A stretch of 64,000 bases of DNA from Longimicrobiales bacterium. GTDB lineage: Bacteria > Gemmatimonadota > Gemmatimonadetes > Longimicrobiales > Gaopeijiaceae. The notes under the pieces are model-generated. The model did not search any database. It saw only the letters and a list, made by a program, of their open reading frames with translations, and was not told where the DNA came from. Positions 37,828 to 46,085 of the stretch are shown here, in pieces (positions within the stretch are counted from its first letter, which is position 1; the number at the start of each line of letters is the position of its first letter). The DNA lies in contig JANQRP010000023.1 of the NCBI GenBank assembly GCA_028284495.1, positions 87,506 through 151,505 on the forward strand. The letters run 5' to 3'. A program made the translations under genes and the position numbers.

Positions 37828-38589
37828 ATGACCGATGAGTCCCGGGAGACGGTCGCGAAGCCCGAGGCTCGCGCGGACGGCGCCGTCCTGGAGGCCCGAG
37901 GCCTCGGGAAGGCGTACGGCGATACCCGCGCGCTCGTGGACCTCGACCTTCGCGTCGAGCGGGGCGAGGTGTACTGCCTGCTGGGTCCGAACGGCGCCGG
38001 GAAGACCACCACCATCAACCTCTTCCTCGGCTTCATCGCGCCGACCGATGGGCAGGCGTTCGTGGCCAGCCTCGATGTCGCGACGCACGACCGGGAGACC
38101 AAGCGTCATCTGGCCTACATTCCGGAGCAGGTGATGCTGTACGGCAACCTGACCGGCCTCGAGAATCTCGACTACTTCGCGGCCCTGTCCGGCAAGCATC
38201 CCGGCCCGGGCAGGCTGCGAGAGATCCTCGAAGAAGCCGGGCTGCAGTCGGACGCCGTCGAGCGGCGGGTTTCCGGCTACTCCAAGGGGATGCGGCAGAA
38301 GGTCGGGATCGCGATCGCGATCGCCAAGGAGGCCGATGCGCTGCTTCTCGACGAGCCCACGTCGGGGCTCGACCCCAAGGCGTCCAACGAATTCTCCGCG
38401 TTGCTGGGGCGCCTCCGTGACCGTGGCGTGGCGATCCTGATGGCGACGCACGATCTCTTCCGCGCCAAGGAGACGGGTACACGCGTCGGCATCATGCGCG
38501 AGGGCCGGCTCGTGTCGGAGATGGCCACGTCCGAGATCGGTCATGCGGATCTCGAGCGCGTCTACCTGGAGCGGATGGGCGACTCGTGA
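37828..38589 (+). CDS. ABC transporter ATP-binding protein
   Basis: Walker A GPNGAGKTT, YSKGMRQK, LLLDEPTSGLDPKAS...MATHDLFRAK; closely resembles the ATPase at 5484-6206. Confidence 0.95.
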   Translation: MTDESRETVAKPEARADGAVLEARGLGKAYGDTRALVDLDLRVERGEVYCLLGPNGAGKTTTINLFLGFIAPTDGQAFVASLDVATHDRETKRHLAYIPEQVMLYGNLTGLENLDYFAALSGKHPGPGRLREILEEAGLQSDAVERRVSGYSKGMRQKVGIAIAIAKEADALLLDEPTSGLDPKASNEFSALLGRLRDRGVAILMATHDLFRAKETGTRVGIMREGRLVSEMATSEIGHADLERVYLERMGDS

Positions 38590-39998
38590 CGACGATCGTG
38601 CGGATCGCACGGAAGGAGCTGACGGACCTGGTCCGGGATGGCCGGTTCCGGGTCGGAGCCGCAGTCATCGGCTCGCTCCTGGTCGTGTCGCTCGGCGCCG
38701 GGTGGATGCAGGTGCGGGACGCGCGGGCGCACCTCGACGCGGCACAGGCGACCGCACGGGACCACTGGGAGTCGCAGGGGGAGAAGAATCCGCACTCCGC
38801 CGCACACTACGGGATCTACGCGTTCAAGCCCCGGCTGGCGCTCTCGTTCGTGGACCACGGGGTCGACCCCTACACCGGGACCTCAGTCTGGTTGGAGGCG
38901 CATCGCCAGAACGATTTCCTGATGCGCCCGGCGCAGGACGCGTCGTCCGCGCAGCGGTTCGGGACGCTCACCGCAGCTGGAGTGCTCCAGCATCTCGTCC
39001 CGCTCCTCATCATCCTGATCGCCTTCGGGGCGATGGCCGGTGAGCGCGAACAGGGGACGCTCCGCCAGCTTCTGGCCACAGGCGTCGGCCGGCGTGAACT
39101 GCTCGCCGGCAAGGCACTCGGGATCTCGGCCGCGCTCGCGCTGCTCGTCGTCCCGGCCGCGATCCTCGGTGCCACGGCGCTCCTCGTGGGCTCCGGCGCG
39201 ACCGGATCGCTGGCCGCCCGGGGGGCCGTCCTCGTCGTCGTGTACCTCGCCTACTTCGGGGCGTTCATCGGACTGACGCTCGCGGTGTCGGCGTGGGCGC
39301 CTTCCTCGCGCGCCGCGCTGGTGACGCTGCTCGGGATCTGGGTCGTCAACGGGCTCGTGGCGCCACGCGTCGCCGTCGACCTCTCCTCGGCGCTCCACCC
39401 GGCGCCGACCGCCTTCGAGTTCTCGCGCACGATCGACGAGCAGATGGCGACGGGCGTGCGTGACATCCTCCCGCCGGACCGCGAGGCCATCACCCAGGCG
39501 CTCCTCACCGAGCACGGTGTCGATCAGGTCGAGGACCTGCCGGTGAATCTCTCGGGGATCACCCTCCAGGCGAGCGAGGAGTTCGGCGACCGGATCTTCG
39601 ATCTCAACTACGGGCAGCTCTGGGACACATTCGAGCGGCAGAGCCGTGTCCACGAGACGCTCGCGGTCGCCGCGCCTCTCCTCGCGGTCCGCGCGCTCTC
39701 GATGGGTCTGGCCGGGACCGACGTCGAGCAGCATCGGCACTTCGCCGCCGCGGCCGAGACGTACCGGCGGGACCTGATGCGCCAGATGAACGGCGACCTC
39801 GCGCAGAACTCCCGTACGGGCGAGCAGTACCTCGCGGGCGACGAGCTCTGGGCCAGTGTGCCGCCGCTGGAGTACGACGCACCCGAACTCGCGTGGGTGC
39901 TCGGAAACCGGGCGCTCTCGATCGCGATGCTGCTCCTCTGGTTCCTGGGCGCGATGGTGGCCGCCGTCCTGAGCGTGCGCCGTACCAGGGTGGCGTAG
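38586..39998 (+). CDS. ABC-2 type permease, DUF3526-like
   Basis: Membrane protein coupled to ATPase; GAMAGEREQGTLRQLLATGVGRRELLAGKALG. Confidence 0.85.
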   Translation: MTTIVRIARKELTDLVRDGRFRVGAAVIGSLLVVSLGAGWMQVRDARAHLDAAQATARDHWESQGEKNPHSAAHYGIYAFKPRLALSFVDHGVDPYTGTSVWLEAHRQNDFLMRPAQDASSAQRFGTLTAAGVLQHLVPLLIILIAFGAMAGEREQGTLRQLLATGVGRRELLAGKALGISAALALLVVPAAILGATALLVGSGATGSLAARGAVLVVVYLAYFGAFIGLTLAVSAWAPSSRAALVTLLGIWVVNGLVAPRVAVDLSSALHPAPTAFEFSRTIDEQMATGVRDILPPDREAITQALLTEHGVDQVEDLPVNLSGITLQASEEFGDRIFDLNYGQLWDTFERQSRVHETLAVAAPLLAVRALSMGLAGTDVEQHRHFAAAAETYRRDLMRQMNGDLAQNSRTGEQYLAGDELWASVPPLEYDAPELAWVLGNRALSIAMLLLWFLGAMVAAVLSVRRTRVA

Positions 39999-41428
39999 TG
40001 GCCGTCCGCACGATCCTCGGCAACGAGGCACGCCTGCTTCGCGCCGATCCGGCTCTGCTCGCGGGGCTGGCGCTCTTCGGCGCAGTCTTCGCGTATGCGC
40101 TCCTCAACGGGGCGGCGTGGGTAGCTCGCCAGAACACGACCCTCGAGGATGTGCGGGCAGCGGAAGTCGAGCGGAGCGCCGCGCTCGAGGCGGAACTCGC
40201 CGAAATCGCCGCGGGTGCCGAGCCGGCCTCGCGATTCCGCGACCCCAGATCCCCCACCGTCCTCGGCGGCAATCGGGGGGCTCGCACCGCGGTCCTTCCT
40301 CCGGGCCCGCTCGCCGCCCTGTCGGTGGGCCAGAGCGACCTGCGCCCGTACTACTACGACGTCAGCATCTACACGAACGAGCAGACGTTCCTCCAGAACG
40401 GCGAGGTGGAGAACCCGCTCAACCTGATGGTGGGCCGCTTCGACCTCGCCTTCGTGCTGACCTACCTCCTCCCTCTCCTCGTGATCGCGCTGGGGTACAG
40501 CGTGCTCTCGGCCGAGCGCGAGCAGGGGACGCTGGCGCTCACGCTCTCGCAGCCCGTCACTGTGCGGGCGGTGGTCGGCGCCAGGCTTCTCTTTCGCGCG
40601 TCGATCGTCATCGGGCTCGGCGTCGGGGCCTCGCTCGTCGGCGCGGCCGTCTCCGGAGGCTTCGGCACTCCGGGGAGGGTGGCGCTGTGGTGCGGCGCGG
40701 TCGTGCTCTACACCCTTTTCTGGTTCGGCCTCTCGGCGTGGGTGAACACCCTGGGCCGCAGCTCGTCCTGGAATGCCACGGCGCTCGTCGGTGCGTGGCT
40801 GGCTCTCGTGGTCGTGGTCCCCGCGATGGTGAACATCGCTGCCGGCCTGCTCCATCCTCTCCCTTCGCGAGTCGAGATGATCAGCACGGCCCGTGAAGCG
40901 TCGAACGAGGCGGTGAACAGCCGAAGCGAACTGCTGGCGCGCTATCTCGAGGACCACCCCGAGATGGCGGGGGCGGTGGTCGCCGACGTGGCAGGGACCG
41001 CCGCTCTCTCATGGGCCGCTACGGTCGAGGTCGATCGCCGCGTGGCCGAGGTCGCCGCACGCTACGACGAGCAGTTGGCGCAGCAGCACTCCATCGTACG
41101 GCGCTACCGGATCCTGTCCCCGGCGCTGCTCGCGCAGGAGCTGCTGAACGACGCAGCCGGCTCGGGGGATGTGCGGTTCGCCGACTTCGACGGGCAGGTG
41201 CGGGCCTTCGCGGAAGCGTGGCGGGCGTATTTCGTGCCCTCGATACTGTCCGGCGGCGTCATGACGTCCGAAGCGGTCGCTGGCCGTCCGGTCTTCACGT
41301 ACCGTCCCGAGCCGTTCACCGGCGTGGTCGGTCGCGCCACCGGGCCCCTGCTGCTGCTCCTCCTCTCAGCGATGCTCGTGACCGTGCCGGCGATCGTCGG
41401 CCTTGGCGCGGTGCGAGGGGCGGCTTGA
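39998..41428 (+). CDS. ABC-2 type permease, DUF3526-like (second subunit)
   Basis: GTG overlaps the preceding stop; SVLSAEREQGTLALTLSQPV. Confidence 0.85.
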   Translation: MAVRTILGNEARLLRADPALLAGLALFGAVFAYALLNGAAWVARQNTTLEDVRAAEVERSAALEAELAEIAAGAEPASRFRDPRSPTVLGGNRGARTAVLPPGPLAALSVGQSDLRPYYYDVSIYTNEQTFLQNGEVENPLNLMVGRFDLAFVLTYLLPLLVIALGYSVLSAEREQGTLALTLSQPVTVRAVVGARLLFRASIVIGLGVGASLVGAAVSGGFGTPGRVALWCGAVVLYTLFWFGLSAWVNTLGRSSSWNATALVGAWLALVVVVPAMVNIAAGLLHPLPSRVEMISTAREASNEAVNSRSELLARYLEDHPEMAGAVVADVAGTAALSWAATVEVDRRVAEVAARYDEQLAQQHSIVRRYRILSPALLAQELLNDAAGSGDVRFADFDGQVRAFAEAWRAYFVPSILSGGVMTSEAVAGRPVFTYRPEPFTGVVGRATGPLLLLLLSAMLVTVPAIVGLGAVRGAA

Positions 41429-41465
41429 CGCCCGGGGTGCCGGTCCTGTGGCCGCTTGACGCTCA

Positions 41466-41485
41466 AATGATATATAGTTCTCATT
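41466..41485. promoter_or_regulatory. Zur-like box AATGA-N10-TCATT
   Basis: AATGATATATAGTTCTCATT; 14/20 match to the 34748-34767 site (reverse complement); upstream of dksA-like gene. Confidence 0.5.
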
Positions 41486-41621
41486 ACTGCGAGGAGTGCC
41501 CGTCGTCGTCTGCCGGCTCAGCACACGGCGCCGCTTTCGAGCGGGCCGTCCCGGAATCTGGCGGCGCAACTCCCGCGCCGATGCCCGGACGGGATGTCCG
41601 CCATACCCCTGGATCCAGATC

Positions 41622-42011
41622 ATGAAGTCCCCCCTCACGTCCAAGCAGCTCGATCACCTGGAGCGCCGGCTACTCCAGGAGCGCAAGCGGTCGCTCCGGG
41701 CCCTCGGGCTGTGGGAGCAGCAGGCCCGTCAGGACCGGGAGGACGGCGATTCCGAACTGACGGTCTATCGAGACCACATGGCCGATCAGGGCACCGAGGC
41801 GATGGAGCGGGAGAAGGCGGCGATCTTCGCCACGAAGGAGGGACGCTATCTGTACCGGGTCGAAGAGGCGCTGCACCGCCTCCGGACCTCACCCGAGACC
41901 TTCGGCCTGTGTCACGCGACCGGCAAGCCGATCGAGTTCGAGCGGCTCGACGCCCTGCCACACGCGCGCTACTGCATCGAACACAAGCGCTCGCTGGAGG
42001 AGGCGTCCTGA
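41622..42011 (+). CDS. DksA/TraR-family protein with incomplete zinc finger (C-X2-T ... C-X2-H)
   Basis: YRVEEALHRLRTSPETFGLCHATGKPIEFERLDALPHARYCIEHKR. Confidence 0.9.
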   Translation: MKSPLTSKQLDHLERRLLQERKRSLRALGLWEQQARQDREDGDSELTVYRDHMADQGTEAMEREKAAIFATKEGRYLYRVEEALHRLRTSPETFGLCHATGKPIEFERLDALPHARYCIEHKRSLEEAS

Positions 42012-42415
42012 TGGCGATGAGTACCGGAGGCGCCCCCGGCCTCGAGAGGACCGCCCGGTTCTCCGCGGTCGCCGCCACGCTCTGCGCGATCCACTGCATG
42101 GCGACGCCCCTGCTGGCGGCCTCCATCCCCTTTCTCGCGGTCGCGGAATCGTTCGAGTGGTGGGCGCTGGTAGTCACCGTCCTGGTCGGGGGTGGGGTGA
42201 CGCTACTCGGCCCCGCCCGGCGACGTCTGCCGGTTCTCGCGGTGCTCGCGCTCGGCGTCGGGGTGTGGGCAGCGTCTCTGCTCGGCGTCTTCGAGCCCGT
42301 ACCGGAGACGGTCACCTCGCCCGTGGGCAGCCTGATCTTCGCGGGCGGCATGATCTGGAGCGCGCGGATCTGCCGCATGGGCGACTGCGAGCGCTGCGAG
42401 GACGACGGGGAGTGA
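42011..42415 (+). CDS. MerC-domain-like membrane protein
   Basis: TLCAIHCMATPLLAASIPFL with four hydrophobic segments; ATGA overlap with dksA-like gene. Confidence 0.78.
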   Translation: MAMSTGGAPGLERTARFSAVAATLCAIHCMATPLLAASIPFLAVAESFEWWALVVTVLVGGGVTLLGPARRRLPVLAVLALGVGVWAASLLGVFEPVPETVTSPVGSLIFAGGMIWSARICRMGDCERCEDDGE

Positions 42416-42431
42416 CCGCGCGCGCTCGCGC

Positions 42432-43397
42432 ATGACTCCCCTCGTCCTGATCGCCGGCTTCCTCGGGGCCGGCAAGACCACGCTCCTTCGCGGTCTTCTT
42501 CCGGGGTTTCGGGCGGCGGGCCTGGTCCCTCACGTCATCCTGAACGACTACCGCAACGCTGCGATCGACGCCGCGACGCTCGATGTCGACCCCGATCTCG
42601 TCGCGCCGATCGCCGGTACGTGCATCTGCTGCGGGTCGCAGGCGGAGCTGATGGCGGCGCTCAGAGATGCGCCGCTCACCGCCGACTCCGTGCTGCTCCT
42701 CGAGGCGAACGGCACGTCGGACACCACCGAGATCATCGAGATCCTCACGGTGGATCGGCGGGCCCGGCGGTACACGCGTCCGGTCCAGGTCACCGTGATC
42801 GACGCGACTCGGTGGCAGGCGCGAGGCCGACACGACGCGCTCGAGCGACTGCAGGCGCAGACGGCACGATACCTGCTGCCCACCCGACTCGACGATCTCG
42901 ATCCCCCGCGACGGGCGCACGTACTCGCGTCGGTGCGGTCGATGGCTCCTCGAGGGGTCGTAACCGACCCGGACCAGCTGCTCCGATCACTGATCGATCT
43001 GCACGCGGGCTCCGGGCGACTGCCGCCGCGACGATTCGATCGAAGGGCTCCCGAGAGTGCTGACGCGTCGAGACGATCGGCCAGCGACCGCGGGGGACTC
43101 GCCGCGCATCGCACGCAGCACCACTTCTCGAGCGTCGAGATACCGATCCCGCAGCCGGTCGACGAGGCGGCGTTCAGGGAGGTGCTTCGCGGGCTGCCCG
43201 ACGAGGTCGTTCGGGTGAAGGGGATCACCCGGCTCGCGGACGTATCCGATCTGGTCTACTTCGAGCGCACCGATCGACCCGACTCGGTCGCCCTCTTCCC
43301 GATCCCCCGCGCCGGCGCCCTGGACTCCGTCGCGGTACTCATCGGCGTCGGCCTGGACGGGGGTGCGCTCGACGTCGCCTTCCGGTCGCTCTGGTGA
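42432..43397 (+). CDS. second COG0523/CobW-like GTPase, degenerate G4 motif
   Basis: LIAGFLGAGKTTLLRG, GTCICCGSQ; no NKxD (PTRLDDL at that position). Confidence 0.85.
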   Translation: MTPLVLIAGFLGAGKTTLLRGLLPGFRAAGLVPHVILNDYRNAAIDAATLDVDPDLVAPIAGTCICCGSQAELMAALRDAPLTADSVLLLEANGTSDTTEIIEILTVDRRARRYTRPVQVTVIDATRWQARGRHDALERLQAQTARYLLPTRLDDLDPPRRAHVLASVRSMAPRGVVTDPDQLLRSLIDLHAGSGRLPPRRFDRRAPESADASRRSASDRGGLAAHRTQHHFSSVEIPIPQPVDEAAFREVLRGLPDEVVRVKGITRLADVSDLVYFERTDRPDSVALFPIPRAGALDSVAVLIGVGLDGGALDVAFRSLW

Positions 43398-43477
43398 TAC
43401 CGCGAGGGCGTACTCGACACCGCCCCTTCTCTGTCTGCACATCTGCTCATATGTTCAATTGCACAGGAGGTGGGGAC

Positions 43478-43786
43478 ATGCCCGGAAGGGACGATGCGAC
43501 GATCGAACGTGCCGCCGGAATGCTTCGGGCGGCCGGTGACCCGGCTCGCCTTCGCATCCTCGCCATCCTGCTGGCGCACGGGGAACTGGCGGTATCGGAC
43601 CTCGCGGAAGCGACGGGGGCCGACGCTTCGACCACGTCGCACCGACTCAGGGTGCTGCTGAACGAGAGTCTGGTTACGAGGCGCGCCGACGGACGGTCGC
43701 GGCTGTACGCGCTGGCCGACCGCCACGTCCGCACGCTCGTCGAGAACACGCTCGACCACGCCGATCGATCCATTTCACTTCACTGA
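43478..43786 (+). CDS. ArsR/SmtB-family metalloregulator
   Basis: LRAAGDPARLRILAILLAHGELAVSDLAEATGADASTTSHRLRVLLNESLVTRRADGRSRLYAL; RBS-like ggagg upstream. Confidence 0.92.
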   Translation: MPGRDDATIERAAGMLRAAGDPARLRILAILLAHGELAVSDLAEATGADASTTSHRLRVLLNESLVTRRADGRSRLYALADRHVRTLVENTLDHADRSISLH

Positions 43787-43801
43787 ACGCCACGGAGTCC
43801 G

Positions 43802-44143
43802 ATGACACACCGCATTCACGAGAACCACGACCACACCCACGGGCCCGACTGCGGGCACGTCACCATTCGGCACGGAGACCACATCGGGTACCTGCACGAC
43901 GGTCATCTTCACTGCCCTCACGAGGATCACTACGACGAGCACTCGATCGCCGTCGACGACACGAACCCGTCGGGTTGCGCGCCTCACGACTGCGACGGAC
44001 ACGACGCCGGCCACGTCCACGGACCGGGGTGCGGCCACCCCTCGGTGCCCCACGGCGACCACGTGGACTACCTGGTGAACGGGCACCTGCACCACCCGCA
44101 CGGGGATCACTGCGACGACCACGGAAGGGTCGCGCGCGCCTGA
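43802..44143 (+). CDS. histidine-rich putative metal-storage protein with internally duplicated motif
   Basis: Two copies of HxHGPxCGHxxxxHGDHxxYLxxGHLHxPHxDHxDxH. Confidence 0.85.
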   Translation: MTHRIHENHDHTHGPDCGHVTIRHGDHIGYLHDGHLHCPHEDHYDEHSIAVDDTNPSGCAPHDCDGHDAGHVHGPGCGHPSVPHGDHVDYLVNGHLHHPHGDHCDDHGRVARA

Positions 44144-44158
44144 CCTGCGTTCGGGCCG

Positions 44159-44178
44159 GCGGGTCGCTTCGGACCCGC
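44159..44178. terminator. hairpin between convergent genes
   Basis: Perfect GCGGGTC-gcttcg-GACCCGC; no clear U-tract. Confidence 0.4.
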
Positions 44179-44179
44179 G

Positions 44180-44875
44180 TCAGAAGGTGAAGCGAGCGTC
44201 CGCTGCCACGCGGGCCGCTGCCTCACCCACGTCGGTCACGACCGTGAGATCGATCTGCTCGGCTGCAGGCAGCAGTGGGCCGAAGGCGAGTTGGGCCTCG
44301 TAGCCCGCCGGAGCCACGTCGCAGGTGAGCGTGACGTCGGCGGTCACCTCCATGTGGGCGTCGTCGTCGTGCTCCTCGCCCTCCTCATGGTCGTGGCCTT
44401 CTTCCTGGCCTTCCTCGTGGTCGGGCTCCTGCTCGTCCTCGTGATCATGCCCGTGGTCGTCCTCGTGATCGTGCCCGTGGTCGTCGTCCTCGTCGGTTGC
44501 GGCGACGAGCTCCGGCTCCGGCACACCGCTGAGGCGCACGGGCCCGGTCGCCCGGCACCCCAGTTCAGCCGGCATGACCACGGCGGTGGCCAGTCCGACC
44601 TCGAGACCCGAGACCCGCTCGGTCACGAGGGCGACTTCCTCTTCGGTCCGGGGCGCCCGCTCGAACCCGAAGAGCGCATCTCCGGGCGCCTCGAGGGCGA
44701 GAAACACGTCGGTGCCCTCGACGGTCAGCGCCAGCCGCGCGACGCCGTGCTCGTGGGCGCCGACCACACCGATGGGATCGCCCTCGACGATCGGACCCTC
44801 GGGCTCCGCGCCGCCGCACGCGGCGGAGATCGCGAGGATGGGAAGGACGAAACGTACTCGAGCAGGATGGACCAT
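44180..44875 (-). CDS. DUF2796 (ZrgA-like) periplasmic zinc-binding protein with His/Asp-rich insert
   Basis: GAHEHGVARLALTVEGTDVFLALEAPGDALFGFERAPRTEEE plus HGHDHEDD repeats. Confidence 0.82.
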   Translation of the reverse strand: MVHPARVRFVLPILAISAACGGAEPEGPIVEGDPIGVVGAHEHGVARLALTVEGTDVFLALEAPGDALFGFERAPRTEEEVALVTERVSGLEVGLATAVVMPAELGCRATGPVRLSGVPEPELVAATDEDDDHGHDHEDDHGHDHEDEQEPDHEEGQEEGHDHEEGEEHDDDAHMEVTADVTLTCDVAPAGYEAQLAFGPLLPAAEQIDLTVVTDVGEAAARVAADARFTF

Positions 44876-45004
44876 GGGACCGGTGGTTGGAGGCATCCGG
44901 GTCACGCGTTCGCCGTCGCGGGAACACACGCCCGTCCATGATGGTTATTGATATCGGGTTCCCGCTTCAAGTCTACTCGACGCCAACGACTCCGGTTCCT
45001 GCCG

Positions 45005-45490
45005 ATGAAGATCCTGACCACGCTCCAGATCGCGGCCCTGTTCACGGCGGGCGTGTTCGTCCTGCCGTCCGGGCCGCGGGCCATCCCGGCGGAGGCGTTT
45101 TCGTCCGGTGTCCGGGGCGATTCGGTCATCGTGGACTGGCGCATGCTGGGCTCACTCGACTACATGACCGGCGAGGTCGGCGAGCCCCTCCGTCCGTTCG
45201 TGGATCGGGACGTGATGATCCCCGGCTTCATCGTCCCGCTCGAGGACTGGGCGGACGAAGTTTCGGAGTTCCTCCTGGTGCCCTATGTGGGTGCCTGCGT
45301 GCACACGCCCGCGCCCCCGCCCAACCAGCTCGTCCACGTGCGGATGCGGGGCGGCAAGAAGGTCCCCGCGCCGGTGTGGGAGCCCGTCTGGATACATGGC
45401 AGGCTGCTCGTGGAAGAGTCGACCAGCGTGTACGGGCCGGCCAGCTTCACGTTCCACGGCGACAGCACAACCGTGTACGAAGCCTGGTAG
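45005..45490 (+). CDS. DUF3299-like exported protein
   Basis: Signal peptide; DVMIPGFIVPLED...VSEFLLVPYVGACVHTPAPPPNQLVHV. Confidence 0.8.
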   Translation: MKILTTLQIAALFTAGVFVLPSGPRAIPAEAFSSGVRGDSVIVDWRMLGSLDYMTGEVGEPLRPFVDRDVMIPGFIVPLEDWADEVSEFLLVPYVGACVHTPAPPPNQLVHVRMRGGKKVPAPVWEPVWIHGRLLVEESTSVYGPASFTFHGDSTTVYEAW

Positions 45491-45534
45491 GGACCCTCGA
45501 ACGCCTTTTCGGCGTGCGGTATCGACGGCAGCCT

Positions 45535-45915
45535 TCAAGTGCAGGTCGGGCAGAGCCCGTAGAGGATGATATCGTGCGACTCGACCTGGAACCCCTCGGG
45601 CGCCATCGACTCGACCTTCGGCGGACAACCGTGCACGTCGAACGCCTGATCGCACGCGTGGCAGACGAAGTGATGGTGATGCGGTCGCTCGGCGAGTTCA
45701 TAGCGAACGGGTGAGCCGGGCAGTTCCACCTGCGCGAGCCAGCCTTCGTCCGCGAGCAGCTTCACATTCCGATACACCGTCGCGAGGCCGAGACCCGGTA
45801 CGTGCCGTTGACCGAGCTCCTGGACTTCCTCCGGCGTCAGGGGGCGGGACGAATCGAGCAACACCCGCCGAATCGCGCGGCGCTGTCGGGTTTCTCGCTG
45901 GAACGACTCACTCAT
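45535..45915 (-). CDS. zur: Fur-family regulator, probable Zur
   Basis: TRQRRAIRRVLLDSSRPLTPEEV...GLATVYRNVKLLADEGWLAQVELPGSPVRYEL...HHHHFVCHAC...LYGLCPTC; Zn-homeostasis neighbours favour Zur over Fur/PerR. Confidence 0.85.
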   Translation of the reverse strand: MSESFQRETRQRRAIRRVLLDSSRPLTPEEVQELGQRHVPGLGLATVYRNVKLLADEGWLAQVELPGSPVRYELAERPHHHHFVCHACDQAFDVHGCPPKVESMAPEGFQVESHDIILYGLCPTCT

Positions 45916-46085
45916 GGTGGCTGCTCGCCTCGTCAGGTGTCCGGCTCGATCGATCGGCGTCTCCGCATCGGCCCCACACCAAGATAATGCCCGACCTGCG
46001 GTAGGGCCTGTACCATCCGGGCCTCGACGCGATCCGCGGGCAGCACCGACGCGGACTTCGCCCCGCCCGGCAGGTTTCCGTGCCC

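Noticed and set aside
44935-44960. Possible Zur box atgatggttattgatatcgg in the DUF2796/DUF3299 divergent region
   Set aside because: Poor match (about half of positions) to the other sites and no clean symmetric arms; not strong enough to call
45501-45515. ACGCC-ttttc-GGCGT hairpin between DUF3299 and Fur-family genes as terminator
   Set aside because: Only 5-bp stem and no U-tract; could be chance in GC-rich DNA
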